A DNA stretch of 64,000 bases from assembly GCA_963556195.1 (NCBI GenBank), contig OY744544.1:42113288-42177287 (forward strand), given 5' to 3'. The position numbers were made by a program, and so were the translations under genes. The stretch comes from Sepiola atlantica. Its lineage: Eukaryota; Mollusca; Cephalopoda; Sepiida; Sepiolidae. This document shows positions 36,547 through 49,925 of this stretch, in pieces. The first letter of the stretch is position 1; each line of letters starts with the position of its first letter. The notes below the pieces were generated by a model, which saw only the letters and a list, made by a program, of their open reading frames with translations, did not search any database and had not been told where the DNA came from.

Positions 36547-36924
36547 CAAAGACACAAAAGGAATAAGATTAATAAAAGATAGAATTAAGTACCTTCTGGA
36601 GAGAATTTGGAATAGCTTATGGCAAACAACGAAGGATAAATTGAAAGAACAGAGTCACACGTATATATAAGGTTCATATTTTATGATGGTAATCGAGAAT
36701 ACCAAAAGCAGGCAATATGCAAATGTAAAAATAACTTTTGGGGATGATCAGATCAAAATGCTTTGTAAAAATGATAAAGTTGACCCCTATTTTCATGTGT
36801 CCGTGTCAACGCTGCCCTTTGAATCGAAATCATCAAATATTTACTCGCGGACGTAAATAGTAAAATAATAAATATTTCGCATAATCAATTTCCTAATGCA
36901 ATCAGAGTAGAATAAATAATGAAG
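36547..36924. other. No supported gene
   Basis: AT-rich DNA after the LINE. Confidence 0.5.
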
Positions 36925-37230
36925 GCGGTTGTGACCCAACGGGTCACACGTATGTCTAGCACTTTATTAGATGCGTCCTCGCATCTTTATGTCGGTCAGT
37001 CTGTTACGCTTCAGCATTTTTTAATTAAACTTAATATCGAAAAAATGTATACATGCAATCAAGTCATGAAAATTGCTCTTTTGATTCTGAGGATGCGTAG
37101 AAATTTTCGGTTGGATTGACTCAAGTGTTTATTTTAAGTTATTAAATAGAATTTTCTCTGGTACTTAAAGCACTTTTGTCAGTCTGTCACGCTAAATACT
37201 GAAATAGCATTTGCATCATTAAACGCGTAG
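36925..37230 (+). repeat. Module M, copy near 37 kb
   Basis: Starts with the palindrome-like GTGACCCAACGGGTCAC, followed by AGATGCGTCCTCG and GTCAGTCTGTTACGCTT; a second unit at 37178 reads GTCAGTCTGTCACGCT, then GAAATAGCATTTGCATC. Confidence 0.6.
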
Positions 37231-37634
37231 ATCTTAAGAGTAGCCGTTCTTTTTTAGTCAATCATAAGTCCATTCTCTTATCTATGAATAGCTTATGGAC
37301 ACGAGAAACGAGGGGTTTAAACGCACCTATCTATCCGGTTTTTACTGATCTGTCACTGTAAAATATTGCTTCAAAGCCTTTCCGTCACATGATTGAGCTG
37401 AACCAATCATAAATATCCATTTTAGTGTATGGGGGATAGGAGAAACTACGGGCAAACATTGTCAATCATACCTAAGTAACCGTCTAGATATGACAACCAA
37501 CACTTAATTCTAAAATCATATTACTGCAAAGTAATATTTGTGTAGAGAAAATGATGACCCCTTTTTATGCAATGAACAATGTCGAGTAGCATATCAATAA
37601 CGGTGATGCTGGCCTCGAGGCGTATGTTCCCCAA
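37231..37634. other. No supported gene
   Basis: AT-rich DNA without a recognised feature. Confidence 0.5.

Positions 37635-37637
<3 letters not shown>

Positions 37638-37700
<63 letters not shown>
37638..37700. repeat. (TA)n microsatellite
   Basis: TA tract flanked by GC-balanced segments (CCTCGAGGCG upstream, CCGCACACGCGC downstream). Confidence 0.95.
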
Positions 37701-37702
<2 letters not shown>

Positions 37703-38154
37703 CCGCACACGCGCTTTCCAGTCAAATAGCCAGCGGAAGGCTTGCTTGCCGAATGAAACATGTCACTCAGAGCACTACCACGTTTTTTGGCGCATGAACG
37801 AACGCCGCGGTAGCCTCTGGCTTCCAACATCTTCGGCGCGTAGACTTAACTTCTAAATATGGTAACATCTCTGCTCATTGTCAGTCATGGATTTACTTAT
37901 TTTCAAATAATACAAACCTTACGAACTCACTCAACACTTCAATCTGCGTACGTACGGACATAATAACAAAATGATCCTCATCTTGACTTTTGGACTTTTA
38001 AACATAAAACGTTCTCTGTCACAACACATGAACATTTAATAACTACTTTCTAAATCCTTTTCTTTTGCTTGTTGAATAAGACGTGAAATAAAGTTGCTAA
38101 TTTGTTAGAATAGACTTTGTCATTAATTCACTTTTGATCAAATGTCTTATTTCT

Positions 38155-38245
38155 ACAAGTCTTTTCGTTGGTCTGTCACGGTTAGGTTTGAATAGCATTT
38201 TCATCGCTAAACGCACAAATTAAATGGACGCATGTCGAGAATATC
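38155..38245 (+). repeat. Module M, single unit
   Basis: GTTGGTCTGTCACGGTTAGG, TTTGAATAGCATTTTCATCG and CTAAACGCACAAATTAAATG form one well-preserved unit. Confidence 0.65.
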
Positions 38246-38484
38246 TGTTCTAGTTTTTTATCTCTATTTTGATACGACCTCTTTTTTGTAATGTTTTGTC
38301 ATTTTCCTTAAATCGATACGCGTTCAATGTAATTGTAGCTGCACAATGATGTTACACGACAGAAATGTTGGCCATAACAGAAGGATCGGGTTTCAAATGA
38401 CGACAAGTTATTATAGGAATCGCAGACTGTTTATCCTATTCATTTCCTTTTGTTCACCCTTTCGAGTGTGACGAGCGTAATGAC
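38246..38484. other. No supported gene
   Basis: Short stretch of mixed DNA between module M and a microsatellite. Confidence 0.5.
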
Positions 38485-38485
38485 A

Positions 38486-38506
38486 CTTACACACACACAC
38501 ACACAC

Positions 38507-38568
<62 letters not shown>

Positions 38569-38680
38569 ATTTTTTATTTATGAAACATTTTTATCTATAC
38601 ATTTGCGAACATGTCTCAGTTCTAGGTAGCAATCAGCTGAACTTTGTCAAACCAAGTTCTTAGTATGAAGGCGAAGATGG

Positions 38681-38776
<96 letters not shown>

Positions 38777-39118
38777 ATAGGAAATCAGCTAATAATTAAA
38801 GAGAAATTAAACTTTGTAAATAGCGAGTCGGCGGCTAATTTACACAAGCAGTTAAAGTAATCAACAAACTTTTTGTTTGGATTTTTGCATGAAGCTATTT
38901 GTACTGCTTGTTATTAAACTCACTCAGAGTGCCCGGCCTTTGGTGAAGGGGGCTTATAATAATATTTATAAATAAATATAAATAAATATAAATTATTTAT
39001 TACCTACAGACATCGATGTTTCATGCTAACGTAATCTTCAGTGCAGGAAGCTAATTCTCAATGGTCGGCGGGCGCGAACTCCGATCGCAAATCGCCACTG
39101 ATTTGCAGTCAAGAGCGT

Positions 39119-39177
<59 letters not shown>

Positions 39178-39178
39178 T
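38486..39178. repeat. Cluster of (CA)n, (TA)n and (GA)n tracts
   Basis: CA/TA at 38489-38562, CA/TA/GA at 38682-38774 and TA/GA at 39119-39178. The order CA-TA-GA or TA-GA is kept. Between them is unremarkable DNA without a gene. Confidence 0.95.
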
Positions 39179-39455
39179 ATGGCGTACAATTCTGAAAATA
39201 AACCGAAACTTATGTTCCTAATGAACCTACATATGTAAATGTTTTAATTATGTGAGTTTTATTGTTTTTGTTTTTATTTTATGGTGTTTTTAGACGCAAT
39301 TTTGTCATTTGCTTATGATAAGTCACACTCATACAAAATCCAAGATATATAACTCTGTATTTTGTTTGTCTAAGTGATGACAAAACGATCGGTCAAGAGC
39401 TGAATTTTTTTTTTAAATGAATAAAGACATGTTTATTAGAATCTACTTTTCTATT

Positions 39456-39459
<4 letters not shown>
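39179..39459. other. No supported gene
   Basis: AT-rich spacer. Confidence 0.5.

Positions 39460-39530
<71 letters not shown>
39460..39530. repeat. (TA)n microsatellite
   Basis: TA tract with one ACA interruption. Confidence 0.95.
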
Positions 39531-39532
<2 letters not shown>

Positions 39533-39884
39533 ATTACCTATTAACAGATTTTAAAGGTTTTTTCACGACTCGAAAGTACATCAACCCTTAAATTCGAAAC
39601 CCGGACGTCAGTCATTACTGAGTGTGAGGGAGCGAGAAGTAAAGAGTTCATTTTGAAACGTTGAGTGGACAGCATGTATGAAGGATGATTTAAGTGTTTA
39701 TTATAAATGAAGTGGCTAAGGCCTCCTGATTTCTGTAGTCCAGAATGCCCCCTCCGCCGCTAGCAGAAGAGAAGGCGACGTCAACAGCTAAATAAATATT
39801 CCATTTTTTTAAAATTCAGGTTTGATTTCATTGTGCTGTTTTGGTTTGTGATTTGTACTCAATAACAGGGGATGTATATATAAC

Positions 39885-40325
39885 ACATAAACTGTGACAT
39901 AACTATTAAGACATAACTAAGAATAATAAGTCTCTTCACTTCTATATTATAGTATATAGTATCTCTTTACTTCTATATTATTTTTATGTATATTATAGAA
40001 GAAAAGAGACTTATTCTTTTTTCATCTGATTTTTTTATAGAAATCGCTACAGACAAAGTATGAAGCCACCTTATGTAAGGAGCTAAAAAAGTACTGCTTC
40101 AAGGTCAAAAGGTAGCCAACGATAAGTGTTAGAGGGATATATTCCGATCCAGAAAACAGCAATTTTCCCCCCATTGTCAGAAACATCGCTCGTTGAATGT
40201 AGGGACTAAATGACAAAATAAGTGAAGCAAGAGTTACGAGGCTGTCGAAAGTAAACCTAAGGTTCACTTTCTACTCTCCTTGTGGTGTGTACAGACATTA
40301 TGTAAATTAAATGGGAACATTGAGT
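39885..40325 (+). repeat. Dispersed repeat S interrupted by D1
   Basis: The two sides match 22960-23150. Within the left side an inverted repeat (AAGTCTCTTCACTTCTATA near 39929 and its complement near 39995) can form a hairpin. The D1 segment occupies the middle. Confidence 0.55.
40030..40262 (+). repeat. Dispersed repeat D1, copy 3
   Basis: AAATCGCTACAGACAAAG, GCCAACGATAAGTGTTAGA and GAAACATCGCTCGTTGAATG occur in the same order as in the other copies. Confidence 0.75.
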
Positions 40326-40349
40326 TCAATGTTACCAAATTCTTTCCAT

Positions 40350-40455
40350 TTCACCCATTGTGTTAAATCTTCTAAGGATGTTGTTCATCGCCAACTCATT
40401 GACCTCTATCCTTGAGTGGCATTTGGGCCTTGATAATCGGTGACTCTTTAGTATA
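40350..40455 (+). repeat. Dispersed repeat F, copy 2
   Basis: TTGTTCATCGCCAAC, TATCCTTGAGTGGC and TTGATAATCGGTGA match 9755-9885. It runs directly into module M units. Confidence 0.65.
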
Positions 40456-40720
40456 AAAAACGTGACAAACCAACGAAAATACTATTTACAACTTAAACGA
40501 GACAGACTGACCGACGGATTGAGCTTCTTATAGAGATTCTAGGACGTATCTGTAATAAGATGCGTCCATCAAATCTGCGCGTTTAGCGATGAACATCCTA
40601 TTTCAAACAAATGGCGTGACAAACCAACGACCGATGGAAATGCTATTTTAAATTGAAGCGTGACGGATCGACAAACCGACACTTCAACGTTCAAAGCCTC
40701 ACATCTAAAAATGGTGGGGT
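40456..40720 (-). repeat. Module M, three units
   Basis: Units around GTGACAAACCAACGA (40459), GCGTGACAAACCAACGA (40613) and AGCGTGACGGATCGAC (40665) are in reverse orientation to the 9-kb copy. A GATGCGTCCATCAAATCTGC block and CGCGTTTAGCGATGA lie between them. Confidence 0.65.
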
Positions 40721-41300
40721 GACACCTTCAAAGTCAACAAATATGGCCAATACATTCTTTCTAATGAGTTTTTGCCGCCTTTTGTCGTTCGTAAAAGAAC
40801 ATTAAAACACGCCTTCACATTTACGATCGTTCCTAGCAACCAGCCACACAGTTGGTACAGTTTCCGGGCAACGTTTGCTTTGAAAAGATCCCCGTCGGAC
40901 GGACGTTATTAGCCGCCATATTTCTCTACAAAGCTGTTAAGTTTTTGTTGTTTTTTTTTGCTTAAAAATTAATCAAACGGCTATGCCATGGCGCTAATTT
41001 CATTACTGTTGGTTTAATACTTACCGCTTTCGAATATTACTTTTTTGCCCGTTCTTTTTTACTTTTACATTTCGTAGATTGTATAAAGTTTGTCGTATTT
41101 CTTGCAATATTAAGGACCTTCGGCATCTACAAGTGTGTTTGTCCATTGGTGCCGTTCATGTCCAACATAGATCCGAGCTTAAATTAACATTTCTAACAAT
41201 TATGTTTCTTTTTCCAAAAATCTGTGTCCATTCCATGACAAGAATACTAAAAGAAAGTTTGCTCATACATTGTGCTTTACGTAGTCTGGCTGTCTAAAGT
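40721..41300. other. No supported gene
   Basis: AT-rich DNA with a 72-aa frame (41079-41297) of unknown meaning. Confidence 0.4.
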
Positions 41301-41304
41301 TATG

Positions 41305-41463
<159 letters not shown>

Positions 41464-41663
41464 AATGTTGAATTAAATTAAATATAATGGAATTATCGTT
41501 TAATAATAGTCTATCGTGATAATATAAAGCTCAATATATAAGAGTTTATCTTTGAAAATCCATGGATTAAGGATTTGAAGCTCGTTTCTCTGAACTTTTG
41601 ATGTTCTAATAAATATTGTATCTTTACAATTTTTTATTCTCATCTTTCATCTCTAAAAAATCA

Positions 41664-42190
<527 letters not shown>

Positions 42191-42305
42191 AGGTTAGGTT
42201 TGAATCCACAGGTTAAAACTAGGATTATCTTTACTGCGTTTATATAGTAGTGCTCAATAATAAATAGAGCTATTTATAATAAAAGTCTTATCAATAAAAA
42301 CACTT

Positions 42306-42443
42306 GGCTAGATTTAAAGACACGTTTCAACCAAAGCTTTTGCAAGCTTACAGACTGAACATGTAAAGAGCAGACATTTGTCTTAGGGCTGTCGATACCT
42401 AGCTTTCAAAAGCTTTGGTTGAAACGTGTCTTTATATGTAGCC
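42306..42443. repeat. Inverted repeat with 42-bp arms
   Basis: Arms 42306-42347 and 42402-42443, centred on AAAGACACGTTTCAACCAAA and its complement, match at about 38 of 42 positions around a 54-base loop. It lies between two TA tracts (the next at 42480-42521). Confidence 0.85.
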
Positions 42444-42473
42444 AAATGTTGCTATAAATAAATAAAAAATATT

Positions 42474-42479
<6 letters not shown>

Positions 42480-42521
<42 letters not shown>
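42480..42521. repeat. (TA)n microsatellite
   Basis: TA tract. Confidence 0.95.
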
Positions 42522-42525
<4 letters not shown>

Positions 42526-42620
42526 ATGGTAATAATCCAGGTGAAAAATATCCACAGGGTGGTAATCCAGAGAATTTTAACCGGGTTTATAAAAAGTGCT
42601 CAATATCAAAATAGAGCTTT

Positions 42621-43114
42621 ATATATGATAATTTTATTTACACAGACATGTACAAAATCTGCGACACTGGCATGTCGATGTTATCGATCAACAGTTACTA
42701 TAAACTGAGATCTCATCAGGCAGAGTTAGAATCCGATCTTAACCTCAGATCATATTTGAAGAGAATGAAGTGGAGGGATAGAGAAAGAGAAGAAGAAGGA
42801 AAGAAATTTAACATTTCAAAAATTAAAGCCGTTAAAAAATTAAAATTAAAAATTAAAAAATCAAAAAATCTAAAAATCTAAGAAACAAAAAACAAAAAAA
42901 CAGAAAACAAAAATCTGTTATGTTATGTTATGTTAAATTTCTTTCCTTCTTCTTCTCTTTCTCTATCCCTCCACTTCATTCTCTTCAAATATGATCTGAG
43001 GTTAAGATCGGATTCTAACTCTGCCTGATGAGATCTCAGTTTATAGTAACTGTTGATCGATAACATCGACATGCCAGTGTCGCAGATTTTGTACATGTCT
43101 GTGTAAATAAAATT

Positions 43115-43123
<9 letters not shown>
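42621..43123. mobile_element. Perfect inverted repeat, 194-bp arms
   Basis: The arms 42621-42814 and 42930-43123 are exact reverse complements by direct reading. The 115-bp spacer is A-rich and low complexity, ending in TTATG repeats. The right arm continues into a TA tract. The same open frame (MYKICDTGMSMLSINSYYK...) therefore appears on both strands; it has no recognised domain. It may be a very young foldback or MITE insertion, a recent inverted duplication, or an assembly or amplification artefact. Confidence 0.93.
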
Positions 43124-43168
<45 letters not shown>

Positions 43169-43955
43169 TATTAGTTAAATATTACAGGTGACTTGTGTCT
43201 GCATAATTTTCCTTGATTCTTTCTAGATACTTGATTAATTTTCAAGTTTCCGTATTCGTTCTGTACTCTAGTACTTTTGTTTCCTCCCAGCGCTATATTC
43301 GGGGGGGGGGGCGGGGTATTGAATAAAAACATGTATTTTTAAATGTTTAGCGATGGTTTTAGCTGAAACCATGTGATTGGTTGTAGTATTAATAGGGTAT
43401 TAGTATTCCATACATTCCATACATATACATATATTCAGCCCATACATACATGCTCTCGAGTAAACTGGCAACGTTTATTGTCAATGCCAGAAATCTAGTC
43501 GGTTCATTGGGTTTCGATCGCTATCGGCAGCCGTCTTTGAGATTGAGTTAAAATTATTTAACGGTTCGAATATAATAAAAAAAATACATGACAATTAGGG
43601 TTGGGTCCGTTACCTCGCCCATCGGTCCGTTGTCTCTATAACCTAAAGGTATTAAATTCACCCACACGTCACACATATACATGTACACAATGTCCACATG
43701 TACATATGTGTAGCAAAACTCTCCCGACGTACGCATACATATGCATAAATACACATACATGGCCACTCATATGAAGGGTTTGAGAAGCAAAATTTTCAAT
43801 ATTTTGAGGCAGGGATTGAAAGAGAGTGTATGACAAATTAGTTAATATGACCACTTGAAACCACCACTTCCTGCATCAATGAGGGCATAAGTCCGAAACA
43901 ACGTTGTCTGTAGGTCAATACACTTTAATATTTAATTTTTTTAAATATTCATAGT

Positions 43956-43956
<1 letters not shown>
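43124..43956. other. TA tract then unremarkable DNA
   Basis: After the TA tract (to about 43162) no gene is seen. A G-run (GGGGGGGGGGCGGGG) lies near 43302-43316. Confidence 0.5.
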
Positions 43957-44859
<903 letters not shown>

Positions 44860-45350
44860 TTAAACGATTAAAATGAAATGCCAAGCGTGACAGATCGACC
44901 GACGTTGCATTTATTATGTGCGTACAGTCAATCGGCGTTTTTACTTTGAAAATTTTATTTCAAACTTGAGCGTGACAGATCAACAAACATCCTATGTTAA
45001 ATTTAAGAGCTATAGACAAACTAAATGTCAGTTAAAACTTAACTTGACAGATACAGACGGACAGAACCTCTTATAGAAATACTTGGACACATCAAATATA
45101 GGAGGCGCCCATTTAACTTTTGAATATAATGACGAAAATCCGATTTCAAACTTACGTGTGTCAGACAAACAAAAATCGCATTTCTCACTTAAGAGTGAAA
45201 AAAATATCGTATTTCAAATTTAGATGTGACAGACAAACGAAAATCGTATTTTGAACTTAAGAGTGACAGACCAACAAATACTAGTTCAAATTTAAGCGTA
45301 GCAGAACACGGACGCTCCGGGACTCTTATGGGGATCCGTTGACACATCTA
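44860..45350 (-). repeat. Module M array, at least 6 degenerate units
   Basis: GCGTGACAGATCGAC (44884), GAGCGTGACAGATCAACA (44968), CTTGACAGATACAGACGG (45042), GTGTGTCAGACAAAC (45154), GATGTGACAGACAAACG (45224) and AGAGTGACAGACCAACA (45263) each follow a TTTCAAACTT-like block. Units are 40 to 90 bp apart. Confidence 0.75.
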
Positions 45351-45364
45351 ATATGAGATAAATG

Positions 45365-45560
45365 TTTGTTCTGCTCAGGCTTTTTCCTGTGTATTTTAAT
45401 AAAATAAAATACATGTTAAAATATTCCTTCATTTTGTGATTGAGTTATGTTTAAACAAAAATCCGTTTTAATTGTTCTAATTAGCCGTAATTTACAATTT
45501 GCTCACCAAGTCACCCATTTCTTAAAAGGTTTCTGTTACTCTCACTCTCGCTAACTATAT
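45365..45560 (-). repeat. Dispersed repeat R, reverse copy
   Basis: Reverse complement carries AATTACGGCTAATTAGAACA, GTATTTTAT.T.ATTAAAATA and AGGAAAAAGCC blocks. It abuts module M. Confidence 0.7.
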
Positions 45561-45584
45561 GTTCTTTATCTCCACCTCCCTCCC

Positions 45585-45620
45585 CTCTCTCTCTCTTTCT
45601 CTCTCTCTCTCGTGCGCGCG

Positions 45621-45682
<62 letters not shown>
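45585..45682. repeat. (CT)n and (CTAT)n microsatellite
   Basis: A CT tract, then GTGCGCGCG, then about 15 CTAT units. Confidence 0.97.
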
Positions 45683-45904
45683 CCGTGTTTATTAACAGTC
45701 ATAAATAATTAAAAAAACTAGCTATAAAACAAAGATTTGATAGTTAGAGAGTAAAAGAAAGAGAGAGAGAAAACAGAGGAAGGGCGATATAACGAATGGA
45801 AATACTAATTTTGTTCTTTTTCTTTTTTACATTTAACTGGCTTTGCAAAGTCACTTTTCAGTTTGAAAACAATGTAACCCGAGGTCAATGGTTTACCTCA
45901 CGGG

Positions 45905-46010
45905 TCACATTTTTTCTAATGTTATTTTAAACTTAACTCTGATAGACAAACGAAAATATTATTTCAAACTTGAGCGTGATAGGCCAACGGACTAGGTATT
46001 TATCCCTCTC
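45905..46010 (-). repeat. Module M, two units
   Basis: AACTCTGATAGACAAACG and GAGCGTGATAGGCCAACGG follow TTTCAAACTT-like blocks. Upstream (45877-45909), ACCTCACGGGTCACA recalls the GTGACCC start at 36928. Confidence 0.6.
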
Positions 46011-46027
46011 TTAACACAGGAAGATGT

Positions 46028-46230
46028 AGCACAAGGTCGGAAGGTCAGGAGAATAAACCAGCGCACAAATGCACTCTGGCCCTTTAAAAACTTCTTGTGC
46101 AGCCCCGATGGGATTTCCGGATGAGGGCGCCTCGGGTAATGAGCTATAATGGTACTCCTTCCCAAAGCGAGAAGGTAAGACCTGGGAGGGAGGACTTCAA
46201 AGAGCTGATCAGAACATACACCACAGCCCG
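46028..46230 (+). repeat. SINE-like repeat J, copy 1
   Basis: GCACAAGGTCGGAAGGT, GAGGGCGCCTC, CCCAAAGCGAGA, GACCTGGGA and GGAGGACTTC blocks match 62599-62800 in order. Frames across it on both strands are shadows. Confidence 0.7.
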
Positions 46231-46319
46231 ACATGAAAACAGCCACCGCCGTTGCAATGGCCCAATCTCTGTAAGAATGGAGACGGCTTTCTTCGCATCT
46301 AGTCCGACGGACTAAGCCC

Positions 46320-48780
46320 CTTGCTGAGATACGAGGACGCATCACCAAACAGACAAGAATCTGTTAAGTTAATTTGGCCTCAATCTGGAATCTTGTTTTC
46401 ATCTCTGTATTTTTGCCTCGGGTTGAATTAATCCGTTCGCCTTCTAACCTTTTTTAAGAAGATATTAGTTTTTAGTTTTCTTTCTTTATTTTATTAAGTT
46501 CATAGTGACGAGGTGATGGAGGGCGAATGAAGACATTTCTAGACGTAATGCTGTTGGAAAACTCTATAGCGGCAAAGACGCCATTGGTTGAGGACATGTC
46601 AAAGAAAAATGATAATAATAGTTCCTTAATTTGATTGGCTTGGATTTTTGTCATTTTTCTGCTTCAAATTCCACTCTCATCTCCTTTCTATCTCCTTCTC
46701 TCACTTTATTTCTTTAACAGAGATGAATTCCAGATCTCTAAGAAAATAAAGTTATGAAAGACAAAACTGTATAAAACGATGACATGCAAGCACTAATGAT
46801 CGGACCTAATAAAGGAACAAGTGTTGCCTTATGATCGTCTCAGTGGTCACGCTCCGATAGAAACACCATGTATAAGTATGTATAAGTTAGTTGTGCTCGA
46901 GGTGTATGTGATACCGGCTAGAGATCCCGACGCTATCTGTTGATCGTTGCCTGGTCTTGTCGGTCTTAGTAACAACATCCTCTGTCTCTCGCCGCGAACG
47001 TTCTGACGATAACAGCCGGCGTCTCCCGAATATATCTACTTTCCCCGGAAATCAGAGATGCCCGTTTTTTTTCCTCAGTTTACTTTAACCGGGAACTAGA
47101 AAAGTTCGTGTTTTGTGTTTTTAGCTTTTTTTTCAACCTCTTTCAGAATTGTCAATACTAACCCGTTCATGCTGTAAACGGCTAATTACCACTGATTTTC
47201 ATGGCGTCGCTTTGTCTGCGTAGTACAATAAACCCGTCGATTTTAATGTCTTTCTTTAATCCCTTTTTACTATCATTCATTTCCTAGCTAATCTCTCCCG
47301 GTGGTCCTTGTTGTGCGAGAGGTGAAGGGCATTCTATATTATTACACAAGAACGTCCATTCAATGTGCACGTTTAGTGATGAAAATTGTTTTCGCAGCTT
47401 TTTTACAACACATTTTTAAAATTCGAAAACGTTCGGCTTTGTTGTTATTGAAGAGTTCATGGGATACCTACTCAGCCGATTTCCAAACTTCTTAAAGCGT
47501 TGAAGACGGCGACAAAAGACGGTCGAATAGTCCACATTGGAGTCTTCGGACTGCATTCTCGTTGCCAAGCTTTTTCCATCTTCCACGGCTGCCAAAAATG
47601 CCTGGTCGTTGAAATTTCAACGTCGACCTCTTCCTTCTTCATGTGTGACTTTTTAGCGCCCGATTTATACTTATTGAACCATTTTGCAAAAGTTTATTGA
47701 GATCGCCAAATCACTACGCAGCATTTTAACCTTTCTTTAAATAGTAGAACATAATATGACAAATATGGATATGATTTTCAATTTTGAAAAGAGAGGATTA
47801 TTTTTATGAAGCAAATTAAACAATCGCTAAATTGTTATTTGTTATTCAAATGTATGGCTTCACAGGCAAAGTAAAGTGACAGCTGTGGTAGTAACCGTAA
47901 ACATCGATCTATTTCCATGAAAGAAAAGATTGAACTGCTGAAAAATTTGTTTATGTTTTTAGCAATCGCTGATGGTTTAGAGAAATGGTAGGTGTATAAT
48001 TAGTTTGTTAGGAGTTTGCTTATGAGTTATTATTACGGTGAAATCGGATGGTCTGGCAAAACGGTTAATCAGACAAAAAGACTCTTGACCCAAAGTGCCG
48101 GCAAATCGGTGTGGTATCTATAATGCATATTCAAGTAGATTCAAACAAGCTAGATTTTCTTTTTAATAATAAATACATTTTTTTAAACTCAGATTTGGAC
48201 CATGTAAAAACAGATGGAAACAATTTGATGATAGGACAAAAATTTAATTCCCTAAAGTTTTCAACTTGGATTTTTTTGTTAAAGACAACTTAAAACCTTA
48301 TATTAAGCCGGCCATATTGATGAGTGGCCCAATGCTGTCTTGCGTTATGTAGTCCTTTATTGGCAAGCATACATACATAAAGATAACAACTACTACATAA
48401 TAATATATCTAAATGAATAATGAAAAAGTGTTTTCTCCTGTCCTAACTATATTAACATCAAAACGGGTTATGCTTATTTAATTATGTGAAACAACATAAA
48501 TTTTGAAATACCATATATATTGTAATTTGCAAACCTCCGTAAACAGTTTAAGGTATTCCTAATTTGCATGTTTATTTTTTAAACAGTATCTAACAAATTA
48601 ATATTTTTCAATATACATTTGTAATTTGCATTGTCATATTTTCTTATATATACACAATAGTTTCGTTGATATTGAAATGTCTGATGTCGCCGAGATTCTA
48701 AGAACGGATACTACAGATTCTTAATATATCATTTAATTCTTGACATCGTATCATTTTGTGCCGATGCGTGACAGTGTCAA
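46320..48780. other. No supported gene
   Basis: About 2.5 kb with short open frames only (60-66 aa). A slightly GC-richer stretch near 46910-47070 is unique in the window. I could not identify an exon, RNA gene or transposon in it. Confidence 0.5.
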
Positions 48781-49104
48781 TGAAAGTGAATAAACTGAAT
48801 TCATTACATTTGTTTTTCGTTTGCTGTATTAGTTGTTCTTTATTGTTCTATTTTTCTCATCTTACTTGAATGTTCTTCCAGTGAATAAACTGAATCCTGA
48901 ACATGCGTTTTCTATTGCTGTGTTTCTTGTTCCTGTAAAATTATTAGTTTTTGGTAGGAGTAACAAGATTTTCAGATCAACCTGTATAGATCTGGCAAAT
49001 CAAGCTATGACAAAGCTATGTTTGATGGGAGAAGGGGTTATTAAGTGTTTATATAAATCTGGCGCAGTTCATTGATTATATTTTATGGGGAATGAGTCTA
49101 ATGT
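48781..49104. other. No supported gene
   Basis: An 80-aa plus frame at 48833-49075 starts hydrophobic, but nothing else supports a gene. Confidence 0.4.
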
Positions 49105-49205
49105 GCCAACAAAAGACCAACGAAACCGCTGTTTTAGATTTAAACGTGACAGACAGACAGAACAAGTGTATTTCAAACTTAATAACAGGATAATGATGAA
49201 ACTGA
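49105..49205 (-). repeat. Module M, two units
   Basis: AAAGACCAACGAAA and AAACGTGACAGACAGACAGA with TTTCAAACTTAA between. Confidence 0.6.
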
Positions 49206-49439
49206 CGAAAAAATACTGGCCTTATAAAAACGGGGATGCATGCTAAAAAGTAGACAACTTGAGATCCTACAGAAGTAATATCAACTCTAGATAATTGGCA
49301 CACTGGTAAGTCAGTTTGTGTGTCCATAGATTAAAAGCTGATTAATCTGGTCTAACAGTGTGGTCTAATTTATATGATTTCTTTTCTGTATTTTTACTCT
49401 TTCTCACCCACTATCTATATCTCTCTCATTCACCCACTC

Positions 49440-49444
49440 ACTCA

Positions 49445-49487
<43 letters not shown>

Positions 49488-49617
49488 TCTCTCTCTCTCT
49501 CTCTCTCCATCTCTCTTTCCACTTCTTTTTCTACCAGCTACATTTTCTATGATTGGTCTCTCTTATTTTCCTTTTCTTTGTGTGTAAAACCTCTCCCCCC
49601 TTCTCTCTGTCTGTCTG

Positions 49618-49678
<61 letters not shown>
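49440..49678. repeat. (CT)n(CTGT)n(CT)n microsatellite
   Basis: CT at 49440-49507, CTGT at about 49605-49650 and CT at 49650-49678, the same block order as at 26018-26230. Confidence 0.97.
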
Positions 49679-49682
<4 letters not shown>

Positions 49683-49734
49683 ATATGAAGCTCCCCCCGG
49701 GTAGAGCTTATTTGTAAGGGTATCGCCAACTGCC

Positions 49735-49861
49735 ATTTAGCTTTAAGACATAGCAGCGCCGACTGTCAGCTCGACGGTTGCGTTTCGACCCCGGCTTGAG
49801 GCACTAACTGGTCTAGCCGCACTGATGAGCTGTGAAACAGCGAAACAGTCTGTATGTGGAT

Positions 49862-49922
<61 letters not shown>
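49735..49922 (+). repeat. SINE-like repeat K with (TA)n tail, copy 2
   Basis: Matches 7085-7270. CGACGGTTGCGTTTCGACCC carries a B-box-like block; GATGAGCTGTGAAAC and TATGTGGATGAC precede the TA tract at 49865. Confidence 0.7.

Positions 49923-49925
<3 letters not shown>

Noticed and set aside
46097..46348. Overlapping plus and minus frames of 72 and 118 aa
   Set aside because: They lie in SINE-like repeat J, which recurs at 62.6 kb with different frames.
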